A stretch of 64,000 bases of DNA, taken from contig JASGHK010000006.1 of NCBI GenBank assembly GCA_049841135.1, positions 310,001-374,000 on the forward strand. Reading direction: 5' to 3'. The stretch is from JACRCT01 sp049841135 (lineage in GTDB: Bacteria > Myxococcota > Myxococcia > Myxococcales > UBA5297). Shown piece by piece: positions 18,904 through 29,400 of the stretch (the first letter of the stretch is position 1; each line of letters starts with the position of its first letter). The notes under the pieces are model-generated. The model was not told where the DNA came from, searched no databases, and saw nothing but the letters and a program-made list of their open reading frames with translations. The position numbers and the translations under genes were made by a program.

Positions 18904-19117
18904 GGCGTCCTCCTGAAGAGCGGCGGGGCCTCTGCTCCGCCTTCTGCCCCAGAGGACACTGGCCGCCCTGGGGCCGCGCACGACAGGGCACTGCGGATGC
19001 GCCAAGTGGCTGAGAATGCACGGGGTTTCGCGAGGCCGCGCGCCGGGACCCCGGTGCGACTTTGGAGGCGGTCGGGCCTTCTGGAAACCGGACGCACCTC
19101 CAAACGGAGAATCCGAC

Positions 19118-22100
19118 ATGCCTCGAATCCGCGCCCTGCTGCCTTTGGTGTTGCTGGCCGTGCTCCTGGCGAGCTGCGAGAGCGAGACGCCATCGGTCCA
19201 GCTCGACGCCGCCGCGCTCGGTCCTGATGGCGGCGGCGGCACCGAGTCGGACGGCAGCGTCTCGTCCGGCGAGGTCGACTCGGGCGAAGGCGAGGAGCTG
19301 CCCACACCCGAGCCGGACAGCGGAGAACAGCCTCCGCTGCCGGACGACACGGACGCCGGCGAGGAGATCCCGCCCGACGCGAGCGACCTCGAGCCCGAAC
19401 CGGATGCCGGGGTGGTGCTCGCCGCGGATACCGGTCCCAACTACGTCGAGCCAGACAACTGCATCGCGGCCGAGGGCTCGAAGTTCCCCACGACGCCCTC
19501 GGTGATCTTCCGCTGGCGCGCCGGCGCTCCAGCCTCGGCCAACACCCCGGGCACCCTCACCGCGACCTCGCAGACGCTGGCCCGGCCCATGGGCCTCGCC
19601 CCCTTCGCCTTCGCCCACTTCGCGCCGACGCAGTGGTACGTCGGCAAGGCCGCGATGGCGAACCCCACCGCCGGACTGACGATCCAGGCCTGGTTCAGGG
19701 CCGACGACGTCGGCACCGGCTACCGCACGCTCTTCTCGAACACCGAGAGCAACCGCGGCTTCTCGCTCGACCTCAAGGACGGCCGGCTCGTCTTCGCCTT
19801 CAGCGTCGACGACAACGGCACGGCCAAGCGCTACTGGGCCCCGGACCCGGCCGATCCCGCGAACGCCTCGCTGCCAAGGCTCGAGGTGACCCCCGGCCAG
19901 TGGACGCACGCCAGCGTCACGCTCCACAAGTACTCGGACCGCTACTTCGTGCGCTTCATGGTCGACGAGAAGTGGGCCTACTCGGTCAACATCCCGGAGA
20001 CCGCGCCGCTCACCAACTCGACCTCCATGCCCACCGTCGGCGCCGAGTCCTCGGCTTCCGGGCCCAGCGCCGAGGGCTTCGCCGGCGACATCCACGCGGT
20101 GGTGGTCCAGAACTACGCCGTCGACCGCAACTGGAGCACCGCCCCCGCCCTTCGCGACGGCAGCGCCTACTTCGGCCTTCCCGCCTACCACGACTACCTG
20201 GGCGCCGAGTCCGCCGGCACCTCCACCGCCAAGCCGCCCTACTCGGACCAGACCTACAGCTCCAACCGCCGTGTCTGGAACGCCGACCGCAGCGCGTCCT
20301 GGCCGGAGATGATCGGCCGGCCGCGCGCCCGCGTGACCCTGCCCTTGCTCAACGACGGCTACCAGCCGCAGGGCATCGCGCTCTCTGCCGATGGGCGCAC
20401 GATGTGGCTCACCTACGTCTACGCCAACGCGGCGGGCGCCAACCCCAGCCAGCTCGCCGACCTGCTGGTCGCCGCGGACCTGCCGGGCAAGACGGTGCGC
20501 GCCCTCTACCGGCTCACCGAGGCCGGCGCCAACGTCACCGACAAGCTGGGCGGGCTCGCCGAGTCGCACGGCACCCTGTGGATCCAGAGGGGAAACAAGG
20601 TCTGGCGCGCGCAGCCCTCGTCCGCGGTCCAGGAGGAGAGCGCCGACCCTGGCCTGCCGGGAACGCCGGAGGTCTACGCGCTCGCGCTCGACGCGGCCTA
20701 CGCGTACGACGTCGCGAACCCCGGGCCCGGCCTGGGCTACGACGCGAGCACGAACTCGTTGTGGCTCGCCAGGTACCAGACCGACGCCGCGGTGAAGACC
20801 CGGCTCGACCGCTACGCGCTGACCGCCGATGGCAGCGGCCTCGCCCACCCCTCGACGACCGCGTCCGACGAGCGCGTCGAGGTCCCCGCCGGCGTGCGCT
20901 TCGTCCAAGGCGTGGCCCACCTGCCGGGGACGAAGTGCTTCCTGCTGCCGAGCTTCGACTCGGGGGCCGCGGCGAGCGCGCTCTCCAAGACCGCGAGCGC
21001 CGTCTACTCGTACTGCACCGACACCGGGGCGCTGGCCAAGACCGCGCGGCTCGCACCGGGCGCCTCGAACCTGGCGCTGGGGCACGACTCCACCGCGTGG
21101 CTGCTCTTCCAGAGCGGCGCGCTCTCGCTGCAGAAGCGCACGAGCGCCGAGCCGCTGCACGACACGCTGGTGCCCTACGCCCTGGGCTTCCAGGCGGCGA
21201 ACCTGCAGCCGGACCACACCGGGACGCTGCCGTCCTCGGCGGCGCTGAAGGTCTTCCGCGGCGACCTGCACGCCCACAGCAGCAACTCGAACGACGCCGC
21301 CGGCAACGCCACGCCGCCCGGCCCGCCCAAGGACTGCTACGCGCGGGCGAAGACGCGCGGGCTCGACTTCCTGCTCTTGTCCGACCACGTGACCTGGGGC
21401 TGGTCGACCGACGCCGAGTGGAGCGCCTGCCAGAGCCAGGCGAAGGCGGCGCTGACCTCGAGCTTCCTGTCGATGTGCGGGCTGGAAACCTCCATGCGCA
21501 TCGAGGACGCCAACGGCAACCCGATCAACAGCAACCACTCCAACGTCTTCTTCTACGACGGCTCGTGGAAGGACTTCTCGGCGTTCACCGGCCAGGCCTC
21601 GTTCTTCAACAAGCTCGCGACCAAGGCCGGCGCGCTCGCCCAGTTCAACCACCCCGCCAGCGACCGGTTCCTCTGGAAGGTGCCGACGCCGACGGCCGCC
21701 ACCGATGCGCAGATGGAGCTGCTCGAGTTCAACGGCGCCCCGGACGACGCCTCGCGCTTCGCCAAGTTCGAGGAGTTCCTGGACAAGGGTTGGCACGTCA
21801 CGCCCACCTGGAACTCGGACTCGCACAGCGGTGCCGAGGCTGCCAAGTCGGCGTTCTGGATGACCGCCTTGACCAAGGACGCGCTCAAGGAGGCCATCGT
21901 CGGCCACCGCAGCTTCATCCACAGCTCCAACGGCGACCGCACCGGCAAGGTGCGGCTCCTGGTCGACGACGTGTGGATGGGCGCGATCCTGCACGGCTAC
22001 CTCGCCGCGCCGGTGCGCGTGGACGCCTCTCACCCCAAGGGAATCGCCAAGGTGGAGATCCGCGGGCCGGGTGGGAAGGTGCTCAAGACCATCCCGTGCG

Positions 22101-22219
22101 CCAACGCCACGAGCTGTGACAAGAGCGAGCTGCTCACGCCGCTGCCGAAGTGGATTGACCTGCGGGTGTACCAGACCAACGGGAACTTCATGGTCAGCGC
22201 GCCCATGTGGTTCGAGTAG
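19118..22219 (+). CDS. Lipoprotein with LamG-like domain and C-terminal PHP-type metallohydrolase domain
   Basis: 1033 residues. The signal and lipobox read LPLVLLAVLLASC (Cys near residue 18). An acidic Asp/Glu/Pro/Ser stalk spans about residues 25-110. A LamG/concanavalin-like lectin domain follows (LTIQAWFRADDVGTGYRTLF, GFSLDLKDGRLVFAF), then a propeller-like middle. The last 330 residues are a PHP-type CehA/McbA-like phosphoesterase: DLHAHSSNSND, LLLSDHVTWGW, a Glu (CGLETSM), NHSNVFF, FNHPAS and WNSDSHSG provide the expected metal ligands. The combination suggests a surface-tethered hydrolase aimed at a polysaccharide or phosphoester substrate, which the sequence does not reveal. A strong hairpin follows the stop. 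The start ATG was chosen because it precedes the signal peptide directly. Confidence 0.85.
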   Translation: MPRIRALLPLVLLAVLLASCESETPSVQLDAAALGPDGGGGTESDGSVSSGEVDSGEGEELPTPEPDSGEQPPLPDDTDAGEEIPPDASDLEPEPDAGVVLAADTGPNYVEPDNCIAAEGSKFPTTPSVIFRWRAGAPASANTPGTLTATSQTLARPMGLAPFAFAHFAPTQWYVGKAAMANPTAGLTIQAWFRADDVGTGYRTLFSNTESNRGFSLDLKDGRLVFAFSVDDNGTAKRYWAPDPADPANASLPRLEVTPGQWTHASVTLHKYSDRYFVRFMVDEKWAYSVNIPETAPLTNSTSMPTVGAESSASGPSAEGFAGDIHAVVVQNYAVDRNWSTAPALRDGSAYFGLPAYHDYLGAESAGTSTAKPPYSDQTYSSNRRVWNADRSASWPEMIGRPRARVTLPLLNDGYQPQGIALSADGRTMWLTYVYANAAGANPSQLADLLVAADLPGKTVRALYRLTEAGANVTDKLGGLAESHGTLWIQRGNKVWRAQPSSAVQEESADPGLPGTPEVYALALDAAYAYDVANPGPGLGYDASTNSLWLARYQTDAAVKTRLDRYALTADGSGLAHPSTTASDERVEVPAGVRFVQGVAHLPGTKCFLLPSFDSGAAASALSKTASAVYSYCTDTGALAKTARLAPGASNLALGHDSTAWLLFQSGALSLQKRTSAEPLHDTLVPYALGFQAANLQPDHTGTLPSSAALKVFRGDLHAHSSNSNDAAGNATPPGPPKDCYARAKTRGLDFLLLSDHVTWGWSTDAEWSACQSQAKAALTSSFLSMCGLETSMRIEDANGNPINSNHSNVFFYDGSWKDFSAFTGQASFFNKLATKAGALAQFNHPASDRFLWKVPTPTAATDAQMELLEFNGAPDDASRFAKFEEFLDKGWHVTPTWNSDSHSGAEAAKSAFWMTALTKDALKEAIVGHRSFIHSSNGDRTGKVRLLVDDVWMGAILHGYLAAPVRVDASHPKGIAKVEIRGPGGKVLKTIPCANATSCDKSELLTPLPKWIDLRVYQTNGNFMVSAPMWFE

Positions 22220-22239
22220 TCCGGCTCCAGAAAAGGCGA

Positions 22240-22264
22240 GAGCCCGGGACGAGGTCCCGGGCTC
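22240..22264 (+). terminator. Strong hairpin after the LamG-PHP gene
   Basis: A perfect 11-bp stem (GAGCCCGGGAC and its complement) with the loop GAG, 20 bases after the stop at 22219. There is no T-tract on the plus strand; on the minus strand it is followed by CCTTTT, so it may also serve the convergent gene. Confidence 0.6.
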
Positions 22265-22285
22265 CGCGAGCAATCCGTACGAAGG

Positions 22286-22353
22286 CCTACCAGGTGGCCG
22301 AAGGCGACCAACGAACCCCCTCCCGCAGTTCGGGGAGGGGGCAGGGGGGAGGG
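22286..22353 (-). repeat. Stop-adjacent GC-rich hairpin repeat, copy 4
   Basis: Ends 13 bases from the stop (22367-22369) of the small minus-strand gene. It reads CCTACCAGGTGGCCGAAGGC, ACCAACGAA, the hairpin CCCCCTCCC/GGGGAGGGGG, then GCAGGGGGGAGGG. The outer flank matches copy 1 in reverse orientation. Confidence 0.75.
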
Positions 22354-22366
22354 CTCCGCCCGAGCG

Positions 22367-22819
22367 CTACCGCCGCCCGTTCGGCCGCCGGCCTTCGCCG
22401 CGGTACTCGGGCCGGTCGTCCAGGTCCAGCCGCGAGGCCTGGGCGAGCAGCTCTCGCTTGGCCAGGACCGAGCGGTTGCCGAAGCGGTTCTCCAGCTTGA
22501 CGAGGTCCATCAGGATGCGGCGGGCCTGGGGCACGTCGTCGGTGCGCATGCCGAAGCGGCGCGCCTCGAAGCGGCCCTCCATGATCTCGCCGCGCAGGAT
22601 CTCCTTCACGCGGTCCTCGACGCGGCGCAGCTCGAAGCGGTCCCGGCGCGCCATGGCGCGGTCGTACTGAGCCACCAGGACGTCGAGCGCGCGCTCGCTG
22701 CTGGCCTGGGGGGTGACGCGGACCACCGGCTCCCCGTAGCGGTGATTCATCGGCTGGGCATTGGCAGTGGCGGTGCCGGCGACGAGCAGGGCGGCGGTGA
22801 GGGCGAGGGTGCGCAACAT
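22367..22819 (-). CDS. Small secreted helical protein of unknown function
   Basis: 150 residues. The signal peptide (LALTAALLVAGTATANA) is followed by a highly charged, almost entirely helical domain (LVAQYDRAMARRDRFELRRV, ARRILMDLVKLENRFGNRSV, AKRELLAQASRLDLDD) rich in Arg, Glu and Leu. There is no known motif. The layout recalls periplasmic chaperone-like or metal-resistance helical proteins, but I cannot assign a family. It is divergent from the TIGR02996-type gene. Confidence 0.75.
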   Translation of the reverse strand: MLRTLALTAALLVAGTATANAQPMNHRYGEPVVRVTPQASSERALDVLVAQYDRAMARRDRFELRRVEDRVKEILRGEIMEGRFEARRFGMRTDDVPQARRILMDLVKLENRFGNRSVLAKRELLAQASRLDLDDRPEYRGEGRRPNGRR

Positions 22820-22975
22820 GGCGGGCTCCTTTGGTTTTTGTGCTGCCGTTGTTCGTGGATTCGGACGCGCCGCGGTGGAGGCGATTCAGGCCGCGAATGT
22901 TTCGAATCGTGAAGGGGCCAAGTCCCGGAGAGCCCAGCGGAATCCGGGAGGGGCTCGGGTATCATCCCCAGCCGC

Positions 22976-24617
22976 ATGGCCGACCTTCCGAATCGCCGGC
23001 AGCTCTTGGAGCAGGCGCTCGGCGCCGCAGAGTCGGGTGACGCCGTCGCGGCGCTCGAGCACCTGGTCAGCGCCTGGCGCAGCGGGCCCGCGCAGGCGAT
23101 CGCCGAGGGGGTCGACGCGGCCGGACGCGCCGCCGCGCGCGGGCGCTGGCCGTCCGAGCCCGACGAGAAGAAGGGCAGCCACGCGCGGTGGATGGACCTG
23201 GCGGCGCGCCACCACCCGGCGGATTTGTCGCTCTTGCTGGAGACGCTCTGGCACGAGGGAAAGCTCGCGCAGCTGCGCAAGCGCTGCTTCGCCCTGGCCC
23301 GCTTCGCGCCGGATCCTCGGCTGGTGCCGGCGCTGCTCCCCGCGCTCGAGCGGCCGCCCTGGGACCCGCTGCGCAATCACCTCACGGTCTACGACACGGA
23401 GAACTTCTGGGCGGACTACTTCGAGGTGGTCAAGGCGGCCGACGACCCTCGCCTCCCCGAGCTGGCGGCGAAGCTGGTCGCGGCCTCCAAGCCCCAGGAC
23501 CCCATGCGGACGCTGCGCCAGCGCGCGGCGAACCTGGTCCCTACGCGGTCGCTGGAGCCGTTGCCTCCGGACGAGGAGGACCTCTGCCGGGAGATCGTCG
23601 CCCGCCTCCACCCCGAGGCGGGGCGCAAGACGGATGAGGAGTTCCTGGAGCAGATTCTGGTCGAAGCCGCAGGACGACGGGCTGCGGCAGGTCTATGCGG
23701 ACTGGCTCGTCGAGCGCGGCGACCCGCGCGGCGAGTTCATCGCGCTCCAGTACGCCAGGCTCTCAGGGAGCCTGACCCGCGAGCAGGAGAAGCGCGAAGC
23801 GGAGCTCCTGGCCCTCCACCGCGAGCGCTGGCTCGGCAGCCTGGCGGCCAAGGTCCAGGTGTCGGCCGCGCGCTTCGAGCGGGGCTTCGCGGCGGAGGTC
23901 AACGGCGCCGAGACCGACGGCGCGCGCGAGTGGTCGACGGTCCGCGCCATCCACTACGCGGTCCCCGGAGACGAGACGCCAGTGATGGCGCTCGAGCGGC
24001 TGCTGGACATCAAGGACCTGAACCGCTTCGCGCGCCGGACGCGGCCGCTGCCCATCGCGGAGCTGCACTGGGCGGGCGGCTACGGCGCGCGGATGAAGGA
24101 GCAGCTGGGGCAGATCGACCGGATGCCACCGCTGCCCAACCTGCGCCGCCTGGACCTGACCGGGAGCTTCGGCGGCGCCCCGGCGGACTTCTTCGACTGG
24201 GTCTGGCGGACGCAGCTCGGCGCGGGGCTCGAGGAGCTGGCGGTCAGCACCGTCCCGGAGAAGCTCGAAGACTGGCTGGCTCTGATGGACGCCCGTTCGC
24301 TCTCTCGGCTGGAGCTGGCGATGCCCAGCGTCGGCCGGCTCGCCGTCACAGCGAGCGACGGCGCGCGGGAGCTCGCCTTCGTCCGCCCGGGCGCCAGCAG
24401 GGGCCTGAGCCCGCACCTCAGCGAGGCCTTGGCCAAGGACGCCGCGGCCATCCTGAGCCGCGTCTCGCCGGGGTCGATCGCCCGTGTGGAGATCGACCTG
24501 GGCCGGCCGAAGTTCTCCCCGAAGAGCGAGGAGCTGCTTCGGCAGGCGCTGGTGGGGCGAGGCATCGCGAAGGCGACCGTGCTGCTCGAGAACGGCGCTC
24601 GGCGCGAGCTGGTCTAG
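22976..24617 (+). CDS. TIGR02996-domain protein (one frameshift)
   Basis: About 546 residues if repaired. The N-terminal 200 residues are helical and repeat-like (LLEQALGAAESGDAVAALEH, CFALARFAPDPRLVPALLP). They lead into the signature of the myxobacterial/planctomycete TIGR02996 domain, DDGLRQVYADWLVERGDPRG followed by EFIALQYARL. The C-terminal part looks like a leucine-rich or ribonuclease-inhibitor-like solenoid (PLPNLRRLDLTGSFGG, LSRLELAMPSVGRLAV). The frame breaks at 23653-23657 (CAGATTCTGG). Removing one T gives FLEQIWSKPQDDGLRQVY, which matches the family consensus exactly where it is needed. Its stop shares bases with the stop of the convergent flavoprotein gene (CTAG at 24614-24617). 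Confidence 0.82.
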
Positions 24618-25228
24618 GCGTTCTCGCCCGGCGGCTTGGGGAAGCTCTTGCGCCGGCCTTCGAGCGCCGCGCCCAGCCAGGCGATGGTCTGGCCGAGGTG
24701 CTTCATGTTCGCCAGCCCCTCGTCGTCGCGGGCGACGTCTCCGGGCTCCAGGCCGAAGCCCAGGTTCCAATACGACGAGCCGGGGACGATGACGCCGGAC
24801 ATCAGGAACAGGTGGTTGAGGGTGTCGAAGGCGTGCGTGCCGCCGCCGCGCCGCACCGCCACCACCGCCGCGCCGATGCGGCCGCCCAGCAGCCCGCCGT
24901 TGGCGACCGAGACGAAGCCCAGGCGGTCGACCAGCGCCTTCATCTCCGTGGAGACGTCGGTGAAGTAGGTGGGCGAGCCGAGCACGAGGGCGTCGGCGGC
25001 GTAGAGCTTGACGGCGATCTCGTTGAAGGCGTCGTCGCGGTGGTCGCACAGTCCGTCGCGCTTGGCCCAGCAGCGGTTGCACGCCCGGCAGCCGTGGATG
25101 TTCTTGCCGCCCAGCTGGATGAGCTCGGTCTCCCAGCCCGCTTCCTTCAACGGCTCGAGCACCTTCTCCAGCATCAGCTGCGTGTTGCCCTTCTTGCGGG
25201 GGCTTCCGTTCACGGCGACGGCTCTCAT
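24614..25228 (-). CDS. Flavodoxin-family NAD(P)H-dependent FMN reductase
   Basis: 204 residues. VNGSPRKKGNTQLML at residues 6-20 is the FMN phosphate-binding loop. GCRACNRCWAKRDGLCDHRDD is the Cys-rich segment found in the iron-sulfur-flavoprotein-like subgroup, with CxxCxxC and a later Cys. LVLGSPTYFTDVSTEMKALVD binds the flavin ring. Fold and length are typical. It probably reduces FMN or small electrophiles in the cytosol. Whether the Cys cluster binds a 4Fe-4S centre is an inference. The start ATG directly precedes the first strand. Confidence 0.9.
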   Translation of the reverse strand: MRAVAVNGSPRKKGNTQLMLEKVLEPLKEAGWETELIQLGGKNIHGCRACNRCWAKRDGLCDHRDDAFNEIAVKLYAADALVLGSPTYFTDVSTEMKALVDRLGFVSVANGGLLGGRIGAAVVAVRRGGGTHAFDTLNHLFLMSGVIVPGSSYWNLGFGLEPGDVARDDEGLANMKHLGQTIAWLGAALEGRRKSFPKPPGENA

Positions 25229-25366
25229 GGCGTTCTCCTCTGGGGCGAAGGGGCGCATGGTACCCGACTCCGCGCGGGAGCCACTGCGCTGGCTGCGTCG
25301 AGGCGTTGGGCCCGGCCATCGCTAGATTCCTCGGCGTATCGCCGAACGAGCCGAGGGGAGGCGACC

Positions 25367-26335
25367 ATGCTGCACCGACGAAGGCCGGGCGGGCGCGCAC
25401 GGGCAGTAGCCCTGGGGCTGGCGGCCGCCTGGTTCGTGAGCGGCGTCGCCCGGTCCGCGCCTCATTCCTCGTGGCCGAGACCCGACCAGGCGACCGATCG
25501 AGTGCTCATCATCTCGGTGGACGGCCTGGGCCCCGACGTCCTGCGCCACAGCCATGCTCCCAACCTCCGCGAGCTCATGGATCGGAGCGCCTTCACGCTC
25601 TCGGCGCGGACGACGGACACCGTCAAGACGCTCCCCTCGCATGTCTCCATGCTCACCGGCGTGACCCCGAAGAAGCACGGAGTGACCTGGAACGACGTCT
25701 TCCGCGGCTATCCGCGCTTCCCGACGCTCATGGAGGCGGTCAAGCGCTCCCGGCCCGGACTCACGACCGCGCTCGTCGTGGGCAAGGCGAAGCTCCAGAC
25801 GCTCGCTCGCCCGGGGAGCCTGGACTGGGTGTTCGTCCCCGACCGCGAGGACCTCACCGATGCTCAAGTCGCGAGCCGCGCGGTGGAGATGATCAAGCAG
25901 CACCAGCCCGACGTGCTCATGGTCCACCTGCCCAACGTCGACCAGGTCGGGCACGGCAGGGGTTGGGACTCGCTCGAGCAGCGCGCTGCGGTGGCTCGGG
26001 CCGACCGGGCGGTTGGCGAGATCCTCGGCGCGCTTCGCCGCGGCGGTCAGCTGTCGCGGACCCTGGTGATCGTCACGGCGGACCACGGGGGCGTCGGGAT
26101 GACGCATGAGCCCGGCGATGGCAGGTCGCTGCACATCCCATGGATCGCGAGCGGCCCGGGCATCCGTCGCGGCGACGACCTGGCCACTCGCGGCGTCGAG
26201 GTGCACACCGAGGACACCTTCGCCACGGCCGCCTGGTGGCTGGGGCTGCCCTTGGACCCCGCGCTCGACGGGCACCCCGTGACGGCCATCGAGCGCTCGG
26301 GGGCTACGAGCGCCGTACCGGCACCCGCGCGTTGA
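25367..26335 (+). CDS. Exported alkaline-phosphatase-superfamily phosphodiesterase
   Basis: 322 residues. A twin-Arg-like basic N-terminus and hydrophobic stretch (VALGLAAAWFVSGVARSA) suggest export. The nucleotide pyrophosphatase/phosphodiesterase core is visible: ISVDGLGPDVL (metal Asp), DTVKTLPSHVSMLTG with the nucleophilic Thr, LPNVDQVGHGRG (metal Asp and His), IVTADHGGVG (Asp-His), and a late His (EVHTED). All metal ligands appear present. The substrate could be a nucleotide diester or a lipid head group. It is close to the minimal length for the family. Confidence 0.88.
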   Translation: MLHRRRPGGRARAVALGLAAAWFVSGVARSAPHSSWPRPDQATDRVLIISVDGLGPDVLRHSHAPNLRELMDRSAFTLSARTTDTVKTLPSHVSMLTGVTPKKHGVTWNDVFRGYPRFPTLMEAVKRSRPGLTTALVVGKAKLQTLARPGSLDWVFVPDREDLTDAQVASRAVEMIKQHQPDVLMVHLPNVDQVGHGRGWDSLEQRAAVARADRAVGEILGALRRGGQLSRTLVIVTADHGGVGMTHEPGDGRSLHIPWIASGPGIRRGDDLATRGVEVHTEDTFATAAWWLGLPLDPALDGHPVTAIERSGATSAVPAPAR

Positions 26336-26439
26336 GGCCCACCCGGCCGATGCGTCGCCGAAGGAGCATCTCGTTGGACTCGGCGTGGGGCGCGACCCTT
26401 GTCGGTGGGTACTGACATACCTTACGCAAGGGCGGTCGA

Positions 26440-29400
26440 TTAGTGCCGAGCACGCCGCCTTGTGGCAACCGCCAGCAGCACCAGCGACGCCAGAAGCCCG
26501 GCAGGCGTCGAAGCACCACCAACTCCGCACCCGCAGCCTGAGGTCACAGCCGGGTCGACTGCGCCGTCAGCCTTGGTGGAGGTCCCTGCGTCCGGCGAGG
26601 CGACGGAGCCGTCCGTCGCCGTCGCGGCGCCCGAGTCCGGGTTCGCGACGCTGGTCCCGGTATCGGGCGCCGCGATGGGCCCAGCGTCGAGACCTGCGTC
26701 GGGACCCGCGGGGATGGCTTCCGCGGTTCCAGAGACGGTCCAGTCATACGGGCTCTCGTCGGGATCGTCGGATGCGATCGAGACCTTGACCGACCAGGCG
26801 CCGGCCGCGGTGGGAGTGACGCTGACGACGAGCGAGCCCTGGGCGTCGATCGCGAGGCTGGCGGCGGGCTGGGTGGTCACGTTCGCCGCGCAGTTGGTGG
26901 CCTCGGAGGTCGAGATCGGCACCGTCACCGCGAGCGGGCCGGAGCCGTGATTCGCCAACGTGTAGGTCAGCGAGACCGGCGCACCGGCCGTCGTGCCCTC
27001 GACTGCATCGGTGGCCCCGGCGGCGATGGCCGCTCCGGCCCGCGTGATGTCGAGGTCGGGCTGGGGCGCCGCGGCTGCCGTCCCCTGCACCGTCCAGTTC
27101 ATCGGGTTCTTCCTCGGGTCGTTGCTGGCGAACGAGAGCTCGAACGACCACGCGCCGGCGCCGGAGGGCGTGACGGCGAGCGCGAGCGTCGTCGTCCCGC
27201 TCGCCGCGACCGTGCCCGCGGGCTGGGCGGCGATGATCACGCTGCAGTTGGTGGCCGAGGCCGAAGCGATGGGCGTGGTCAGCGTCAGCGGCGCGCTGCC
27301 GCGATTGGCGAGCGAGTAGGTGAGCGCCTTGGCGATACCGCTGGCGGTGGCGGCAACGGAGTCGGTCGCGCCGTCGGCGATGGCCGCGCCTTCGCGGGTG
27401 ACGACGAGCGCCGGAGTCGGGGTGAGCACCTCGTTGGTCGGCGTCTCGGCGCGCCAGTCGATGCCCGAGGCGGCGTAGTACGGCGGAGTCACCGGCGCGA
27501 CCCCGGCGCTCACCAGCACCACGCTGCGGAACGGCGCGACGGTCACCGCGGCGCCCGGGTCCGAGCCGTCGAGCCTCTTCCAGGTCCCGGCGGGCACGGC
27601 CATCGTCGCGTCGGCCTCGGTGTCGTTGAAGAGCAGGATGGCATTGCCCTGCGTCAGGCGCGTGCCGGTGGCCGAGGCCCAGTTGGGCGCGTTGGCGGTC
27701 CAGGCGGCGACGGTGTCGAGGTCGCCCACCCCGTCCTGGCGGACCAGGTTCGCGCCGGAGGCTGGCAGCACGAACTCGGTGTTGGTCATCTGCCCGTAGT
27801 CGAAGCCCGGCGCGAACGAGAGCGCCACCGGCGTCGGCGGCGTATAGGGCGGCAGCCACCACTGGTTCAGGCTCTCGGGTCGCACGATGCGCCGCGTGGG
27901 GAGGACGACCCCCAGCGCGTTGCCGTCGATCGTGTGGTCCTGGTTGGTGGCCTGGCCCTCCTTGCCCTCGAGCAGCAGGCCGGCCACGCGGTCGTCGAGC
28001 GCCACGTTGCCGCGGACGGTGCAGTGGTAGTTGTTCGGCAGGAAGATGCCGTTGCCGTTGCTGCCGTAGATGGTGTTGTCGGTGACCACCGAGTCCTTGA
28101 ACTGCGAGAGGAACTCGAGCCAGATGCCGTGCCCCAAGGGCCACCAGGGGTGCGAGGTCTCCAGGTCGCCCAGGGTGTCGAGGATGATGTTCTCGCGGAT
28201 CGTCGAGGCGTCGCAGTTGGTGTAGACCGCCGCGCCGTCGTTGAGGGTGCCCATGGTGCGCACGAAGACGTTGCGCTCCACGGTCTGGCCGGCCCGCCCG
28301 AGGATGACGCCCGCGTAGCCCGTGTCCACGAAGCGGTTGAGCCGCAGCGTCGCGCCGTTCACGCTGCCCAGGATGACGCCCGCCGCGTGCCAGCTGCCGC
28401 TGCCGCCGTAGCCGCGCTCCACGCCGATGCGCAGGAAGAGGTTGCGCTCGAGGAGCGACCCCGCGGTGCCGGCCGGGTTGGCCCAGCCCTGGACGGCGAC
28501 GTTGCGCACGTCGCGGAAGACGCAGCCGCGGATGACGAAGGGCTGCGCGTCCCAGGTGTAGCGCACGGCGTCGGTCTCGATCTGCTCGAAGGTGCAGCCC
28601 TCGATCGTCGCCGCCCGGTTGATCTCCAGTGCCGTGGAGAAGTGCTCGAAGTGGATGCCGGTGATGGAGGTGCCGGAGGTGGTGACGCCGGTCTTGTCGC
28701 TGGTGAGGACCTCCACCTTCATCGAGGCGGGGTCGACGCCAACGGGCGGGTAGACGTAGAGCGTGCCGCCGCTCCAGAACCACTCGCCGGGCGCGTCCAG
28801 CTCGTCGAGGTCGCCGTCGATGAAGTAGCCCGAGCCGGCCTCGGTGAAGGGGTCCTGGAACTTGCCGTCGGCGCCCAGGTCCAGCGTGTTGGTGGCGCTG
28901 TGCGCGGTGACGGGCCGCGTCTCCCACCACCAGCTCCAGCGGCGCCAGCGGACCTGCGCGCCGGTCCAGCGCCCGGCCGCGACGCCGGGGCGCGCGAGCA
29001 GCTCGGCGTCCACGATCTGGTCGGCGTTCTTGTTGTCCACGCGCAGGAAGCCCGTGTTCGGCCAGCGCGCCAGGCGCAGGAAGCGCCCGTCGACCCAGCA
29101 CGCCAGCACCTTGTCCGCCACCGGCCCGGTCTTCACGTTGGCGTCGGTCGTCCAGCTCCCGGTCATCGCCGCCGGGACGCTGCCGGTCACCACCGGGTCG
29201 GCGCCGGAGCCGTAGGCCAGGAGCTGCCGCCCGTTGCCGAGCGCGACCTCGCTGGCGAAGTAGCTGCCGCCGCGCTGCAGCCGGACCCGGTCGGAGCCGC
29301 CGGCGCGGGTGACCGCGTGCGCAAGCGTCGAGAGCGGTGCGGCCTCCGAGCCCGCGGCGCCGTCGACGCCGCCGGGGGCGACGTGCCAGTCGGCGGCCTG

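Noticed and set aside
18088..22273. A long minus-strand open frame across the LamG-PHP gene and cpaB
   Set aside because: It overlaps two recognisable genes and has Arg/Gly/Val-rich composition without any motif.
22900..22975. Further GATTC/GAATC sites as frameshift positions
   Set aside because: Sites such as those near 353, 3675, 19130, 26950, 48110 and 49790 are in frame and sit in intact proteins, and those near 22890-22945 are intergenic. The pentamer alone does not imply an error.
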